NCBI GenBank assembly: GCA_022842445.1 | Contig: JALHPO010000005.1 | Coordinates: 1-64,000, forward strand | Length of the DNA stretch: 64,000 nucleotides | Direction of reading: 5' to 3' | Source: Nitrospira sp. | GTDB taxonomy: Bacteria; Nitrospirota; Nitrospiria; Nitrospirales; Nitrospiraceae | Shown: one piece after another, positions 46,613 through 56,695 of the stretch | Layout: the number at the start of each line of letters is the position of its first letter | How positions within the stretch are numbered: position 1 is the first letter of the stretch | Notes under the pieces: model-generated | What the model saw: only the letters and a program-made list of their open reading frames with translations | Told to the model about the DNA's origin: nothing | The model's database searches: none | Position numbers and translations under genes: made by a program

Positions 46613-48430
46613 CTAGAGGCTTTCCACAAAACTTCGAAGCTTCTTGCTTCGGCTCGGATGCCGCAATTTCCGCAAGGCTTTGGCTTCGATCTGCCGGATG
46701 CGCTCGCGTGTCACCTCGAAATCCTGCCCCACTTCCTCCAGCGTATGGTCGGTGGCTTCCCCGATCCCGAACCGCTTACGCAAGACTTTCTCCTCGCGCG
46801 GCGTCAAGGTCTCCAGCGCGCTGTTGATCTGCCGTTGCAAATCGTAGCGAATGGCGGCTTCCAACGGAGACACGGCCTTCTTGTCTTCGATGAAATCGCC
46901 GAGGTGGCTGTCCTCCTCCTCGCCGATGGGCGTCTCCAGCGAGATCGGCTCGCGCGCGATCTTGAGGATTTTGCGCACCTTGTCCAACGGCAGATCCATG
47001 CGCTCGGCAATTTCCTCCGGCAGCGGCTCACGGCCCAACTTCTGCACAAGATGCCGGGACGTCCGAATGAGTTTATTGATCGTCTCGATCATGTGGACCG
47101 GAATCCGGATGGTCCGGGCTTGGTCGGCGATGGCCCGTGTGATCGCCTGCCTGATCCACCAGGTCGCATAGGTGCTGAACTTGTAACCCCGCTTGTATTC
47201 GAACTTGTCGACTGCCTTCATCAAGCCGATGTTGCCTTCCTGAATCAGATCCAGGAACTGCAAGCCGCGATTGGTGTACTTCTTGGCGATGCTGACCACC
47301 AAACGCAGATTCGCTTCCACCAGTTCAGCTTTGCCTCGCTTGACCTTCTCCTCCGCGACATCGAGATGTTTGACCGCGTCCTTGATCTCCTCGGCCGGAA
47401 CCAGCGCCTCCTCATCTTCCAATTGGCGGATCTTGGCCTTGGCGCCCTGATAAATCCGTTTAATGTCCGTGAGCGTGTCTTCCGAGACGCCCGCTTTCCG
47501 CTTCACGGCCAGAAAGTCTTGCTTGGTTCGGCACATTTTCCGGAGCAGCTCCGCGCCGGCTTCTCCCCCGAACCCGATCCGCCGCTGGCAGCTCATGACC
47601 TCTCGTTCTGCCGCCCGAATCTGAACGGCCAGATCGCGGACGCGCTGCACCATTCGGTCCTTGAGCACCCCATGAAGATTGACCGATTCGATCTTGTCCA
47701 CTACCTGCTGGCGCGCCACGTCGAATTGCTTCTTGAACTTTTTAAGCTTCACCGGATCAGCGCCGATGTGTTTGCCCTTTTCCACCAGCGCCTTCAGCCC
47801 CAGTGATACTTTGCGCACCGCATTCAAGGCATCCAACGTCTTAACGCGCAGCTCTTCATAATCCCGCTCGACCGGCTGCTGATCTTCCTCGAGCTCCTCT
47901 TCCTGCTCCTGCACCGGCACGATTTCACGCACATCGATCGTGGCATCTTTGAGCTGATCCCGCAGAACCAGGACGAATTCGATCGTCATCGGCATGCCGT
48001 AGATCACCGACGCGATATCCTTCTTGCCTTCTTCGATCCGCTTGGCAATCTCGATTTCTCCCTCGCGGCTGAGCAGCGCCACGCTGCCCATTTCCTTGAG
48101 ATAGAGCCGCACGGGATCGTCTGTCCGGCTCAACGCACCCGGCGTCAGATCGATCGGCTTGTCGTTTTCCTCGTCGGACTCCGCCTCGGCATCCTCGCCG
48201 TCATCACGGGCCTCGCCGTTTCCAGAGCGCTTCCGAATCCGCTCCCCTTCCGGGGCATCGATGATCTCGATGTCCATCTCGCTGAACATAGACATAATGC
48301 TGCCGAATTGGCCTGAGGAGACGACTTCGGCCGGCAAGGTATTGTTGAGCTCGTCGTAGGTCAGGAAGCCCTTTTCCTTCCCGATCGCGATCAGCTTTTT
48401 CACCTCGACGAGTAATTCTTGTTTCGCCAT
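46613..48430 (-). CDS. rpoD: Primary sigma factor RpoD (sigma-70)
   Basis: A 605-aa housekeeping sigma factor. Region 1.1 is at the N-terminus ([20 protein letters not shown]); region 1.2 has [20 protein letters not shown]; region 2 has [20 protein letters not shown] and [20 protein letters not shown]; region 3 follows with [11 protein letters not shown]; region 4 has [20 protein letters not shown]. Acidic insertions occur after region 1.1 (AESDEENDK). It lies two bases after dnaG, the usual dnaG-rpoD pair. Confidence 0.97.
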   Translation of the reverse strand: MAKQELLVEVKKLIAIGKEKGFLTYDELNNTLPAEVVSSGQFGSIMSMFSEMDIEIIDAPEGERIRKRSGNGEARDDGEDAEAESDEENDKPIDLTPGALSRTDDPVRLYLKEMGSVALLSREGEIEIAKRIEEGKKDIASVIYGMPMTIEFVLVLRDQLKDATIDVREIVPVQEQEEELEEDQQPVERDYEELRVKTLDALNAVRKVSLGLKALVEKGKHIGADPVKLKKFKKQFDVARQQVVDKIESVNLHGVLKDRMVQRVRDLAVQIRAAEREVMSCQRRIGFGGEAGAELLRKMCRTKQDFLAVKRKAGVSEDTLTDIKRIYQGAKAKIRQLEDEEALVPAEEIKDAVKHLDVAEEKVKRGKAELVEANLRLVVSIAKKYTNRGLQFLDLIQEGNIGLMKAVDKFEYKRGYKFSTYATWWIRQAITRAIADQARTIRIPVHMIETINKLIRTSRHLVQKLGREPLPEEIAERMDLPLDKVRKILKIAREPISLETPIGEEEDSHLGDFIEDKKAVSPLEAAIRYDLQRQINSALETLTPREEKVLRKRFGIGEATDHTLEEVGQDFEVTRERIRQIEAKALRKLRHPSRSKKLRSFVESL

Positions 48431-48432
48431 GA

Positions 48433-50259
48433 CTACTCCTTCACCAAGGACACCGCTCCGGCGGGTGGTGCGCCGGCTTTTCGGATCCGCAATTCGTTGA
48501 TTTGCACATTCAACAGCCGCGCCTCTTCCACCTGCCCTGCGCGCTCCGCCGTTTTCAACCTGGCAATAAGATCACGAAGAATCTGTTCCGCCCGTTTTCG
48601 GTCGAGACTGTCCAGACAAGCTTTGATGTGCATCGGCACATCGTCGAAATGATCGTCCCGGATCGACAGTTCCGTCGCAAGAGCGCCGCATTCGGGATCG
48701 TCCATCGCAGCATCCAGCACCGCCCGAACGCCGATGCGCCCATCCTGACCCAGATGAGCCATCGCCAACGCCACAAGCCTTCGGCAAGGCGCCACGGTAA
48801 ACGCCTCAGGCCTCAGGCGCCGGATATCCGCAGGCAACAACTTGCCATGCAACAGCAGCAAGAGGAGGTCCCGCTCTTCCGGTACCCCTTTGAACAGAGT
48901 GGAGAGCGACGACGTCGACGCAGGTTGAAGAGCAGCAGCTACCGGCCCCCGCTGCTGTTGCGCCAGAAGCGCCGGATACCGTTGAATCAACTGCGATTCA
49001 TTGATCCCCAATCGTTCTGCTACAATCTTGATACGCTGTTCACGTTCAATCGGATGCTCGCTTCGCTGAAGAATGCGCAGGACTCCATCAACGCTGTGAA
49101 TTCGGCTCTCCAACGAGCCGGCTTCGGCCTGCTTGACCGTGTGGTCCAACGCATAATCCAATAGGCTTGGCGCCGCCGCTTCCAGCCGCGCAAATGCGCC
49201 TGTACCCTCTTTCCGTACAAACGTATCGGGGTCCTCTCCTGCCGGCAAGCTAATGACCTTGACGCCCATTCCGCTGTTCACAAAGAGATCCAACCCGCGC
49301 AGCGCAGCCCGCACGCCCGCCGCATCCGGATCGAACAGCAGGACGACGTTCTCGGCGAACCGCCGCAGAGCCTGAACATGCTCAGGGGTCAAGGCGGTGC
49401 CCAGTGTGGCCACCGTATGCGTAAGCCCCGCTTGGTGCAGCGCTATCGCATCAAAATAGCCTTCGACGACAATGACCGTCTTGGTCCGAACGATCGCCTC
49501 ACGAGCCTGATCGAGCGCAAAGAGTGTCTGTCCCTTCTTAAACAGAAGCGTGTCGGGAGAATTCAGATATTTGGGCATGCCGTCGCCCAACACACGACCG
49601 CCGAATCCCACAACTCGCTTGCGTAAATCGGTGATCGTGAACATGACTCTCGCACGAAACCGATCGTAGAACCCGGCCCCGCTGTCTCGAGCCACCACGA
49701 GTCCGGCTGCAGCCAGATCGCCAGCCGCAAACCCTTGCTTCGCGAGGGCTTTGATCAGGCCATCCCATTCGGCCGGGGCGACACCGATCCCAAACCGGTT
49801 GATCGTGTCCGGATGAATGCCTCGACTCTCCAAATATTGACGCCCGACAGCGCCGGCCCGCACATCATGCAATGTCTGTGTGAACCAGGCCGCAGCAGCG
49901 TGATTGAGTTGCTCAATCCGCTTCGCCTGACCCCCCTGGGACCCGGCGTGGGCGGCGACTTCTTCAACCTCAACCCCCACCTTCCGTCCAAGCTCGCGGA
50001 CAACCTCGGGAAAACTCGCGCCGGTGATACGAGTGACAAATGTAAACACATTCCCACCGGCCCCGCAGCCGAAACAATGAAAAATCTGCTTTGAGGGACT
50101 CACCGTGAACGAGGGACTTTTTTCCTGGTGAAATGGACACAAGCCCTTCAGATTCTGTCCGGCCCTGGTCAAGGAGACGTGGTGGCTCACGATCTCGGTA
50201 ATGTCGACCCGTCCCTTGACTTGATCGATGATGTCGTCGGAAATCAAACCTTGGCCCAC
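48433..50259 (-). CDS. dnaG: DNA primase
   Basis: A 608-aa replicative primase. The CHC2-type zinc finger is [11 protein letters not shown] to [10 protein letters not shown] (about residues 40-65); the core [11 protein letters not shown] region follows, and TOPRIM is [17 protein letters not shown] (about 260) with LLFDPDAAG. The C-terminal helicase-binding domain is divergent. The start is uncertain: GTG 50259 has AGGAG 11 bases upstream, while the frame continues to GTG 50292. It is transcribed with rpoD. Confidence 0.95.
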   Translation of the reverse strand: MGQGLISDDIIDQVKGRVDITEIVSHHVSLTRAGQNLKGLCPFHQEKSPSFTVSPSKQIFHCFGCGAGGNVFTFVTRITGASFPEVVRELGRKVGVEVEEVAAHAGSQGGQAKRIEQLNHAAAAWFTQTLHDVRAGAVGRQYLESRGIHPDTINRFGIGVAPAEWDGLIKALAKQGFAAGDLAAAGLVVARDSGAGFYDRFRARVMFTITDLRKRVVGFGGRVLGDGMPKYLNSPDTLLFKKGQTLFALDQAREAIVRTKTVIVVEGYFDAIALHQAGLTHTVATLGTALTPEHVQALRRFAENVVLLFDPDAAGVRAALRGLDLFVNSGMGVKVISLPAGEDPDTFVRKEGTGAFARLEAAAPSLLDYALDHTVKQAEAGSLESRIHSVDGVLRILQRSEHPIEREQRIKIVAERLGINESQLIQRYPALLAQQQRGPVAAALQPASTSSLSTLFKGVPEERDLLLLLLHGKLLPADIRRLRPEAFTVAPCRRLVALAMAHLGQDGRIGVRAVLDAAMDDPECGALATELSIRDDHFDDVPMHIKACLDSLDRKRAEQILRDLIARLKTAERAGQVEEARLLNVQINELRIRKAGAPPAGAVSLVKE

Positions 50260-50458
50260 GAGAGTCGCAGCTCCTACAGCTCCGTCATGCACGACCTGAC
50301 GAGTCGGTTGATAAGTTGTCGGATTAATTGACCGTACAGATTAACAAACAGAATTGAATGGTGTCAATTGAGGGGACTTCACTCCCTGTGAGACTACGGG
50401 TACGTTGAGTAGGTTGAACGGCTGAGCGCGGGGTTGGGAGACCTGTTGAATATCCTGC

Positions 50459-50803
50459 TCAGCCGGGAGGCCAGCCCATCTGTCGCCCGCCCATCAGGTG
50501 AAAATGCAGATGAAACACCGTCTGGCCGCCATCCCTACCGGTATTAGCGACAAGCCGGTAGCCTGACTCAGCCAGGCCCTTGCCTTTCGCAACCTTCGTG
50601 CAGGCCAGCAGTAATTGCCCGATCAACAATTGATCCTGAGGCCCATATGCCTGCACCGCCGCGACATGCTTCTTGGGAATGACCAGTGTGTGCACCGGCG
50701 CCTGCGGATTGATATCGTCGAAGGCCAGGGTCTCATCGTCTTCATACACGATCTTGGCCGGAATCTTTTTTTCTACGATCTTACAGAACAGACAATCGCT
50801 CAT
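50459..50803 (-). CDS. hinT: HIT-family nucleotide hydrolase (HinT)
   Basis: A 114-aa histidine-triad protein of the HinT type that cleaves purine nucleoside phosphoramidates. The start DCLFCKIVEKKIPAKIVYED and the triad QTVFHLHFHLMGGRQMGWPPG (catalytic His-x-His-x-His about residues 97-101) are diagnostic. It is the last gene of the hisA-hisF-hisIE string, 10 bases after hisIE. Confidence 0.93.
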   Translation of the reverse strand: MSDCLFCKIVEKKIPAKIVYEDDETLAFDDINPQAPVHTLVIPKKHVAAVQAYGPQDQLLIGQLLLACTKVAKGKGLAESGYRLVANTGRDGGQTVFHLHFHLMGGRQMGWPPG

Positions 50804-50813
50804 CGCCGACTCC

Positions 50814-51482
50814 TCACGATTCTCCTCTCAAGCCTGCCTTGCCGAACCGTTTGCCGAGTTCCATATAGATGTCCTGCAGTGCAATCTCGTGATAGCCCAA
50901 AACCATGAGAGTGTGAAACAACAGGTCGGCAATTTCGTAGACAATCTCTTCCCGCTTGCCGCCTTTCGATGCCAGCAGGACTTCACCGGCTTCTTCCGCG
51001 ACTTTCTTGAGAATCTTATCGTGGCCTCCCTCGAACAACTTCGTCGTGTAGGAGCCTGTCCGCGGATGCGCCCGGCGATCTCGTATTGTCTGCAAAACCG
51101 CATTAAGAATACCGCCCGCGGCATCTTGCGTCTTGTCCCCGCCAATCCGGCCCTGCTCGTCGAGTCTTACAAAGAAACAGGCACGCTCACCCGTGTGACA
51201 GGTGGGTCCCACCGCCTGAGCCTTCACCAGTATGGTGTCATGGTCGCAATCGACGAAAAGATCTTTCACATGCAGCGTGTGGCCGGATGTTTCGCCTTTC
51301 TCCCAAAGCTGCCTGCGAGACCGGCTCCAAAAATGGACGCGCTTCGTGGCAAGGGTCCGGGCAATGGCCTCCTGATTCATATAGCCAAGCATGAGGATCG
51401 ATCCGTCCAGCCAGTCCTGAACGACTGCCGGAAGCAAACCCTGCTCATCGAACTTGAATTGATCCGCCGATATCTCACTCAT
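50814..51482 (-). CDS. hisI: Bifunctional phosphoribosyl-AMP cyclohydrolase / phosphoribosyl-ATP pyrophosphatase
   Basis: A 222-aa HisIE fusion doing steps 2 and 3 of histidine synthesis. The cyclohydrolase half (about 1-115) has LDGSILMLGYMNQEA, RQLWEKGETSGHTLHV with Cys/Asp metal site DCDHDTIL and GPTCHTGERACFF; the pyrophosphatase half (about 120-222) has SYTTKLFEGG and KVAEEAGEVLLA. ATG 51482 is preferred to the frame start at 51530, which lies inside hisF. Confidence 0.92.
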   Translation of the reverse strand: MSEISADQFKFDEQGLLPAVVQDWLDGSILMLGYMNQEAIARTLATKRVHFWSRSRRQLWEKGETSGHTLHVKDLFVDCDHDTILVKAQAVGPTCHTGERACFFVRLDEQGRIGGDKTQDAAGGILNAVLQTIRDRRAHPRTGSYTTKLFEGGHDKILKKVAEEAGEVLLASKGGKREEIVYEIADLLFHTLMVLGYHEIALQDIYMELGKRFGKAGLRGES

Positions 51483-51486
51483 CTGT

Positions 51487-52269
51487 TCATGCCGCCTGCG
51501 CCACTCCATCCGACCGCACGGGAATGCCACGCGTCTTCAGATAAGCCTTGGCCTGTTGAATCGTGTAGGTCCGAAAATGAAAAATCGAGGCGGCCAGCAC
51601 CGCATCGGCCTTCCCTTTGGCAAACCCTTCGTACAGATGATCGAGCGTCCCAACGCCACCCGAGGCAATCACGGGAATCGAAACCGTTCCGGATACGGCA
51701 GCCGTCAGGCCAAGATCGTACCCGCTCTGCTGTCCGTCTTGATCCATGCTCGTCAAAAGGATTTCGCCCGCGCCAAAGCGTTCCATTCTCTTTGCCCATT
51801 CGGCCACATCAAGCCCGGTCGATTTTCGCCCGCCATGTGTAAACACTTCCCAACTGCCCCCGGCGGCGCTCCGTTTGGCATCGATGGCGACCACGATGCA
51901 TTGCGTGCCAAATCGCTGAGCCGCCTCTTTCACAAACTCAGGCCGCTCCACCGCGGCCGTGTTGATACTCACCTTATCCGCTCCGGCATTCAACAGAGTG
52001 CGGACATCCTCGACCGTTCGTACGCCGCCCCCGACCGTGACCGGCATGAATACCCGTGCCGCCGTCCGCTCGACTACATCGATGATGGTCTTCCGGTTTT
52101 CATGCGACGCGGTGATGTCGAGAAAACACAGTTCATCTGCGCCCTCACGATCATAGGCCGCGGCCACTTCCACCGGATCGCCTGCATCCCGGAGCGCCAC
52201 GAAACTGACGCCTTTGACCACGCGGCCATCTTTTACGTCAAGACAGGGAATGATGCGCTTGGTCAACAT
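51487..52269 (-). CDS. hisF: Imidazole glycerol phosphate synthase subunit HisF
   Basis: A 260-aa TIM-barrel cyclase subunit that acts with HisH. It starts [18 protein letters not shown] (catalytic Asp 11) and has [11 protein letters not shown] (second Asp about 130), plus [10 protein letters not shown]. It is followed by hisIE with the genes almost abutting, and preceded by hisA. Confidence 0.95.
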   Translation of the reverse strand: MLTKRIIPCLDVKDGRVVKGVSFVALRDAGDPVEVAAAYDREGADELCFLDITASHENRKTIIDVVERTAARVFMPVTVGGGVRTVEDVRTLLNAGADKVSINTAAVERPEFVKEAAQRFGTQCIVVAIDAKRSAAGGSWEVFTHGGRKSTGLDVAEWAKRMERFGAGEILLTSMDQDGQQSGYDLGLTAAVSGTVSIPVIASGGVGTLDHLYEGFAKGKADAVLAASIFHFRTYTIQQAKAYLKTRGIPVRSDGVAQAA

Positions 52270-52280
52270 CTTTAACCAGT

Positions 52281-52374
52281 TAGGGGTGAGGGGTTAGGGG
52301 TAAGGTGAAAACCTTCTTCTCACCTCTAACCCTTACACGCATTATCCCCGACTCCTCACCCCTTACTCCTTACC
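52281..52374. repeat. G-rich/C-rich inverted repeat between hisA and hisF
   Basis: TAGGGGTGAGGGGTTAGGGG (from 52281) is mirrored by CTCACCTCTAACCC and by CCTCACCCCTTACTCCTTAC (52355-52374), which runs into the hisA stop. It is a low-complexity palindrome in the hisA-hisF gap of 93 bases, able to fold in the mRNA. Confidence 0.5.
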
Positions 52375-53088
52375 GAGCGCCGCAAGTGCGGCGCGAAAAT
52401 CCAATTTGCCGTCGTAGAGGGCCTTGCCCACAATCGCCCCTTCGACACGAGGACCGAGTGATCGCACCGCTAACAGATCCTCAATTCGGCTGATCCCGCC
52501 TGATGCAATGACCGGACAGGATGCATGGGCCACGATTTCTTCCAGGGCCGGAATGTTCGGCCCGTTCAACATGCCGTCACGCGCAATATCCGTGTAGATG
52601 ACCGCTCCCATCGCGCAGCCCGATACCTCTTTCAGCAGATCGACCGCGCGGACATCCGACACCGCCGTCCAACCCTTCACGGCCACTTTACCGCCGCGCG
52701 CATCGAGGCCCAGAAGAATCCGTCCGGGGAACTCCTTGCAAGCCTGTTCCAGAAACGCCCGATCCATGAGCGCCGCCGTACCGAGCACCACACGGGACAC
52801 CCCGGCGTGAAGATACCGTCGAACCGTTTCAATCGTCCTGATCCCTCCGCCCACCTGCACCCTCATACTCACCGTCTTGATGACGGCTTCGATCTGGAAC
52901 AGATTACGGGGTTCACCGTCCACCGCGCCGTTCAGATCCACGACATGGATGAGATCCGCGCCGCCTGCTTGCCATTGTTTTGCCACCGCCTGCACATCGT
53001 CCGAATACACCGTCTCGGCAGCCATATCACCTTGGCGCAATCGGACACAGCGGCCGTCCTTCAAATCGATCGCCGGAATGACCAGCAC
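52363..53088 (-). CDS. hisA: Phosphoribosyl isomerase HisA (ProFAR isomerase)
   Basis: A 241-aa TIM barrel of histidine synthesis. It starts VLVIPAIDLKDGRCVRLRQG (catalytic Asp about 9) and contains GADLIHVVDLNGA and GVIYTDIARDGMLNGPN (second Asp). GTG 53088 follows AGAGAGAAGTAAC, which ends the upstream lipoprotein gene; the frame to 53202 is discarded. It overlaps nothing and lies one base after the lipoprotein stop. Confidence 0.93.
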   Translation of the reverse strand: MLVIPAIDLKDGRCVRLRQGDMAAETVYSDDVQAVAKQWQAGGADLIHVVDLNGAVDGEPRNLFQIEAVIKTVSMRVQVGGGIRTIETVRRYLHAGVSRVVLGTAALMDRAFLEQACKEFPGRILLGLDARGGKVAVKGWTAVSDVRAVDLLKEVSGCAMGAVIYTDIARDGMLNGPNIPALEEIVAHASCPVIASGGISRIEDLLAVRSLGPRVEGAIVGKALYDGKLDFRAALAALGKE

Positions 53089-53089
53089 G

Positions 53090-53848
53090 TTACTTCTCTC
53101 TTCCCGCGCCGAACGGAAATTCCTTGAGAATTTCCTCGACGCCGTATTCGGCAAGTTCTTCTGCTGTGACAAACATCCCGTATCGTTTGACGAATCCGAC
53201 AAAATCCTCCGTCAACGGCCGCTGTCGCTCATAGTAGTGGCCGATCCAGAGCACCCGCCCGTCCACCGCCACCACCTTCACCTCAAAACCGACAGAAGCG
53301 GCGGGATTCGCTCCGAGCCGGCTGCCGACCCGTTCCTGATACATGGACACGTAGCCGATCAAGGCTGCATCGGCCTTCAGCTTCTTGGCCAACGACGCCG
53401 CTGCTGCTTCAGGCTTGGCCGCCAAGAGCGTGCCCTCTGCAGCTGCGGCCTTGGCCGAATCGCCGAGCGGCACGATCTGCAGCCCTTCTCTTTCTTGAAG
53501 CTGCTTCCAGAATAATTGCGTGATGCGTTCCGCCGCATGGCCTGGGAGAGAAACAGCTTGCCGGGAAGGCGGTTCCACATCTGAAGGAATCGCCAAGGAC
53601 ATTTCTGACTGGCGGATGCCCTGAGGAGTCGCGAAATGGAGATTGCCCTGATCCCGCACCTGCGGCGTAACAATCGCAGTAAACGGCACCAACGCCATGG
53701 ATCGAACGGTATACCGCGGCAGCTGATCCGACGACTCCGTCCGGACCTTCCATCCACTGCAGCCCGCAACCACAAACGCCAACACCATTAACGTGAGGAC
53801 GTGAGGCATCAGGCGTATCGTGGTGAATCGAAGGTCGTATCTGTTCAT
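53090..53848 (-). CDS. Predicted lipoprotein inside the his cluster
   Basis: A 252-aa protein with a signal peptide and lipobox (VLAFVVAGCSG, Cys about residue 30). The mature part carries RYTVRSMALVPFTAIVTPQV and KKLKADAALIGYVSMYQERVGSR, a pattern found in lipoproteins with a TolB-N/GNA1162-like fold that build periplasmic complexes. No enzymatic role is visible. It is fused transcriptionally to hisA (one base apart), which is odd for a surface lipoprotein. ATG 53848 is preferred to 53869. Confidence 0.8.
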   Translation of the reverse strand: MNRYDLRFTTIRLMPHVLTLMVLAFVVAGCSGWKVRTESSDQLPRYTVRSMALVPFTAIVTPQVRDQGNLHFATPQGIRQSEMSLAIPSDVEPPSRQAVSLPGHAAERITQLFWKQLQEREGLQIVPLGDSAKAAAAEGTLLAAKPEAAAASLAKKLKADAALIGYVSMYQERVGSRLGANPAASVGFEVKVVAVDGRVLWIGHYYERQRPLTEDFVGFVKRYGMFVTAEELAEYGVEEILKEFPFGAGREK

Positions 53849-53866
53849 AGTCGATATTCTAGCCCG

Positions 53867-54046
53867 CATGATTCGTGACAGTTCGTCGCGAAATCGCCAA
53901 GCCGCGTCGTGAGACCGGCGCGCGGAGCCCGGAGAACCTGAGGCGTACTCGTGCAGTACGTCGAAGGCTCGATGGGCGAGCCCGCTGGCCGCAGGCGTGT
54001 CGCAGCAGCGGATCGGCGATTGCAGCAGAAGTGTTCATGAATCATG
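53867..54046. repeat. Long palindromic repeat, family A-like copy 3
   Basis: A 180-bp imperfect palindrome between hisH and the lipoprotein gene. The left arm CATGATTCGTGACAGTTCGT (53867-53886) continuing to AATCGCC matches the reverse complement of the right arm ending 54046 (CATGATTCATGAACACTTCT). The centre is GCGTACTCGTGCAGTACGTC, like the core of copies 1 and 2. Confidence 0.75.
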
Positions 54047-54050
54047 TGGG

Positions 54051-54662
54051 CTAAGCTTTCCACTCTCCAAAATTCTTGATCAACCGCAACCCTACGGTCT
54101 GGCTTTTCTCCGGGTGAAACTGGCAAGCCACGATATTGTCCTTCCACACACTCGATACGAACGGGATGCCGTAGGTCGTTATCGTCGCGGCTAGCTGCTT
54201 GTCGCTGGGATCCACGAAATACGAATGCACAAAATACCAATCAGATCCGTCCGCGACCCCGTCGAACAGTGGACACGCTCGTTGGGCATGGACTTGATTC
54301 CAGCCCATGTGCGGCACTTTCAACGCCTGCCCACCCTCGAATCGCCGGACGGTTCCTTGAATGATATCGAGTCCTTTATGGGGGCCGAATTCTTCGCTCT
54401 CGGAAAACAGGACTTGAAGGCCCAAGCAAATCCCGAGAAACGGCTTGCCCGATTGGATCGCTGTTCGGATCGGTTCCACCAATCCATACTGCTCGATATT
54501 CGCCATGCAATCACCGAACGCGCCGACGCCGGGAAGCACCACATGGCTTGCGTTCCCGATCACCCGCGCATCACGTGTCACGACGACCTGATGCCCCACA
54601 GCCTCGAAGGCCTTAGAGACACTGCGGAGATTCCCCATACCGTAATCGATAATTGCGATCAT
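54051..54662 (-). CDS. hisH: Imidazole glycerol phosphate synthase subunit HisH
   Basis: A 203-aa class I glutamine amidotransferase supplying ammonia to HisF. It starts IAIIDYGMGNLRSVSKAFEA; the nucleophile Cys is in GICLGLQVLF (about residue 82); the His-Glu pair is in ACQFHPEKSQ (about 186). ATG 54662 is chosen over 54677. Unlike the other his genes it is separated from hisB by a terminator (54745-54777), so it may have its own promoter. Confidence 0.94.
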   Translation of the reverse strand: MIAIIDYGMGNLRSVSKAFEAVGHQVVVTRDARVIGNASHVVLPGVGAFGDCMANIEQYGLVEPIRTAIQSGKPFLGICLGLQVLFSESEEFGPHKGLDIIQGTVRRFEGGQALKVPHMGWNQVHAQRACPLFDGVADGSDWYFVHSYFVDPSDKQLAATITTYGIPFVSSVWKDNIVACQFHPEKSQTVGLRLIKNFGEWKA

Positions 54663-54744
54663 AGCCCCTAACCACACATGGAAGCGTGTAACAATACCGC
54701 AACTCGCCCTATCCTGCTACTCCCTAATCTGCCAAAATCTGCAA

Positions 54745-54777
54745 CAAAAAAGGGGTGGCCCCTGAGAAGGCCACCCC
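54745..54777 (-). terminator. Rho-independent terminator after hisB
   Basis: On the minus strand GGGGTGGCC pairs perfectly over 9 bp with GGCCACCCC (8-base loop) and is followed by TTTTTTGTTG. It lies about 30 bases after the hisB stop and before the hisH start. Confidence 0.9.
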
Positions 54778-54806
54778 TCCGCACTTTACTTTGTAACCGG
54801 CTCTGT

Positions 54807-55415
54807 TTACAGCATTCCCTTCGTCGAGAGGACTTTGCCGGCCAGGCGCTCCTCCGGCATCGTCGCCTGATCGAGGGCTTTGGCCAGCGCCTTGAAAATC
54901 GCTTCCATGATGTGGTGGGGATTACGGCCATAGATAAGATTGACGTGCAGATTGAGCCCGCCATGCGTGACAAAGGCTTGAAAGAAATCTTCGAAGAGCC
55001 CCAAATCAAACGCCTTGATCTTCCTGTCCGGCAGATTCACGTTGTACACGAGGAACGGCCGGCCGCTGAGATCCACCGTCACCTGGGCCAAGGTTTCATC
55101 CAGCGGTGCCGAGGCAAACCCGAATCGCTTGATCCCGGCTTTTTCACCCAACGCCTGATGCAGTGCCTGTCCCATCACGATACCGACATCTTCAACGGTA
55201 TGATGTTCGTCGATGTCGATGTCCCCTTTGGCCCGGACTGTCAAATTGAAAAACCCGTGCTTGGCCAGCAGTTCCAGCATGTGATCAAAGAAACGAATGC
55301 CCGTGTCAATCTTGCCGTGGCCGCGACCATCAAGCGCCCACTCGACGGAAATGTCCGTCTCTTTGGTCGCACGATGGATAGCTCCCTGGCGAGCCGGAGT
55401 TCCGTTCTTCTTCAT
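54807..55415 (-). CDS. hisB: Imidazoleglycerol-phosphate dehydratase
   Basis: A 202-aa monofunctional Mn enzyme of histidine synthesis. The metal-binding repeats are visible as GIRFFDHMLELLAKHG with DIDEHHTVEDVGI in the first half, and THGGLNLHVN with GRNPHHIMEAIFKA in the second half. The start overlaps the hisD stop as ATGA. Confidence 0.95.
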   Translation of the reverse strand: MKKNGTPARQGAIHRATKETDISVEWALDGRGHGKIDTGIRFFDHMLELLAKHGFFNLTVRAKGDIDIDEHHTVEDVGIVMGQALHQALGEKAGIKRFGFASAPLDETLAQVTVDLSGRPFLVYNVNLPDRKIKAFDLGLFEDFFQAFVTHGGLNLHVNLIYGRNPHHIMEAIFKALAKALDQATMPEERLAGKVLSTKGML

Positions 55416-56695
55416 GAAAACCTGCTTTGGGCCGACTTCGCATGCGCGTCGAACCCTTCGATGTGGGCCAATCGGATCAAGGGATCTTTCACCTTTGCCA
55501 GTTCCTGTTTCGTATAGTGAACGATATTGCTGACCTTGACGTAATCGTTCACGGAAAGCGCCGAGAAAAACCGCGCACTCCCGCCGGTCGGCAACACGTG
55601 GTTCGGGCCTGCCACATAATCCGCCACCGCAGGCGGCGTATACCGGCCCAGAAATAACGCGCCGGCATGACGGATCTGTTCGAGATAGTCGAACGGATTG
55701 TCCACCGAGAGCGTTAGATGTTCGGCGGCAATTTGATTGGCCACGTCGATCGCTTCATCCATGGTCGTCACGACAAACGCCACCGAGTGGCGCGCAATCG
55801 CCTTGGAGGCGATCTTTTCACGTTGGAGTCCCTTCAACTGCTGCTCGATCAATTTGGACACGTCTTTTGCCAGCCGTTCGGATGTCGTGACTAAAAAGAC
55901 CTGCGCGTCTTCATCGTGCTCGGCTTCACACAGCAGGTCAGCGGCCACATGGACCGGATTGGCCTCGTCATCGGCTACCACCAACAACTCGCTGGGCCCC
56001 GCGATCATGTCGATCCCGACGGTCCCATAGAGAAGGCGCTTGGCGGTCGCCACATAAATATTGCCTGGCCCGACGATCTTATCGACCTTGGGAATCGCCT
56101 TCGTTCCATAGGCGAGCGCCGCCACGGCCTGTACTCCACCGATGCGATAAATTTCTGACACCCCTGCGATATCGGCCGCCACCAGCAGATACGGATTGAT
56201 GGGCCCCTTCTGCGGCGGGGTTACCATCACCACTCGCCGTACCCCTGCCACCTTGGCCGGGATCGCGCACATCAGTACCGATGAGGGATATACGGCTTTC
56301 CCGCCGGGCACATAGACCCCGATGGCATCGATCGGTGTGACAACCTGTCCCAACGTGGCATCGTTGTCCTGATACATCCACGTCTTCGTGCGCTGACGCT
56401 CATGAAACGCGGTAATTCGTTTTGCCGCAAGCCGCAAGGCATCGCCTTCATCTTTACGAATGTGGAAGTATGCGTTATTGATCTCCTCCGGCGTCACTCG
56501 CACTGCATCCGGTTTGAGCGAGACTTTGTCGAATTGTTTGGTATAGCGCAACACCGCCTTGTCGCCGCCCCGCTCGACCGCTTGCAGGATGGACCGGACA
56601 GTCTTTTCCACAGAAGCCCCGGCCGCTTGGCCGCGGGATACTACTTTCTTCAGGTTGGGAAGGAAGCTGCGATCTGCTTGCGTGACGATCTTCAT
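55412..56695 (-). CDS. hisD: Histidinol dehydrogenase
   Basis: A 427-aa Zn/NAD enzyme for the last two steps to histidine. It has GVYVPGGKAVYPSSVLM (about 125), GPGNIYVATAKRLLYGTVGIDM (about 225-246) and the metal-site region LLCEAEHDEDAQVFLV; the C-terminus has GPNHVLPTGGSARF. It overlaps hisG by ATGA upstream and hisB downstream. Confidence 0.96.
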   Translation of the reverse strand: MKIVTQADRSFLPNLKKVVSRGQAAGASVEKTVRSILQAVERGGDKAVLRYTKQFDKVSLKPDAVRVTPEEINNAYFHIRKDEGDALRLAAKRITAFHERQRTKTWMYQDNDATLGQVVTPIDAIGVYVPGGKAVYPSSVLMCAIPAKVAGVRRVVMVTPPQKGPINPYLLVAADIAGVSEIYRIGGVQAVAALAYGTKAIPKVDKIVGPGNIYVATAKRLLYGTVGIDMIAGPSELLVVADDEANPVHVAADLLCEAEHDEDAQVFLVTTSERLAKDVSKLIEQQLKGLQREKIASKAIARHSVAFVVTTMDEAIDVANQIAAEHLTLSVDNPFDYLEQIRHAGALFLGRYTPPAVADYVAGPNHVLPTGGSARFFSALSVNDYVKVSNIVHYTKQELAKVKDPLIRLAHIEGFDAHAKSAQSRFS

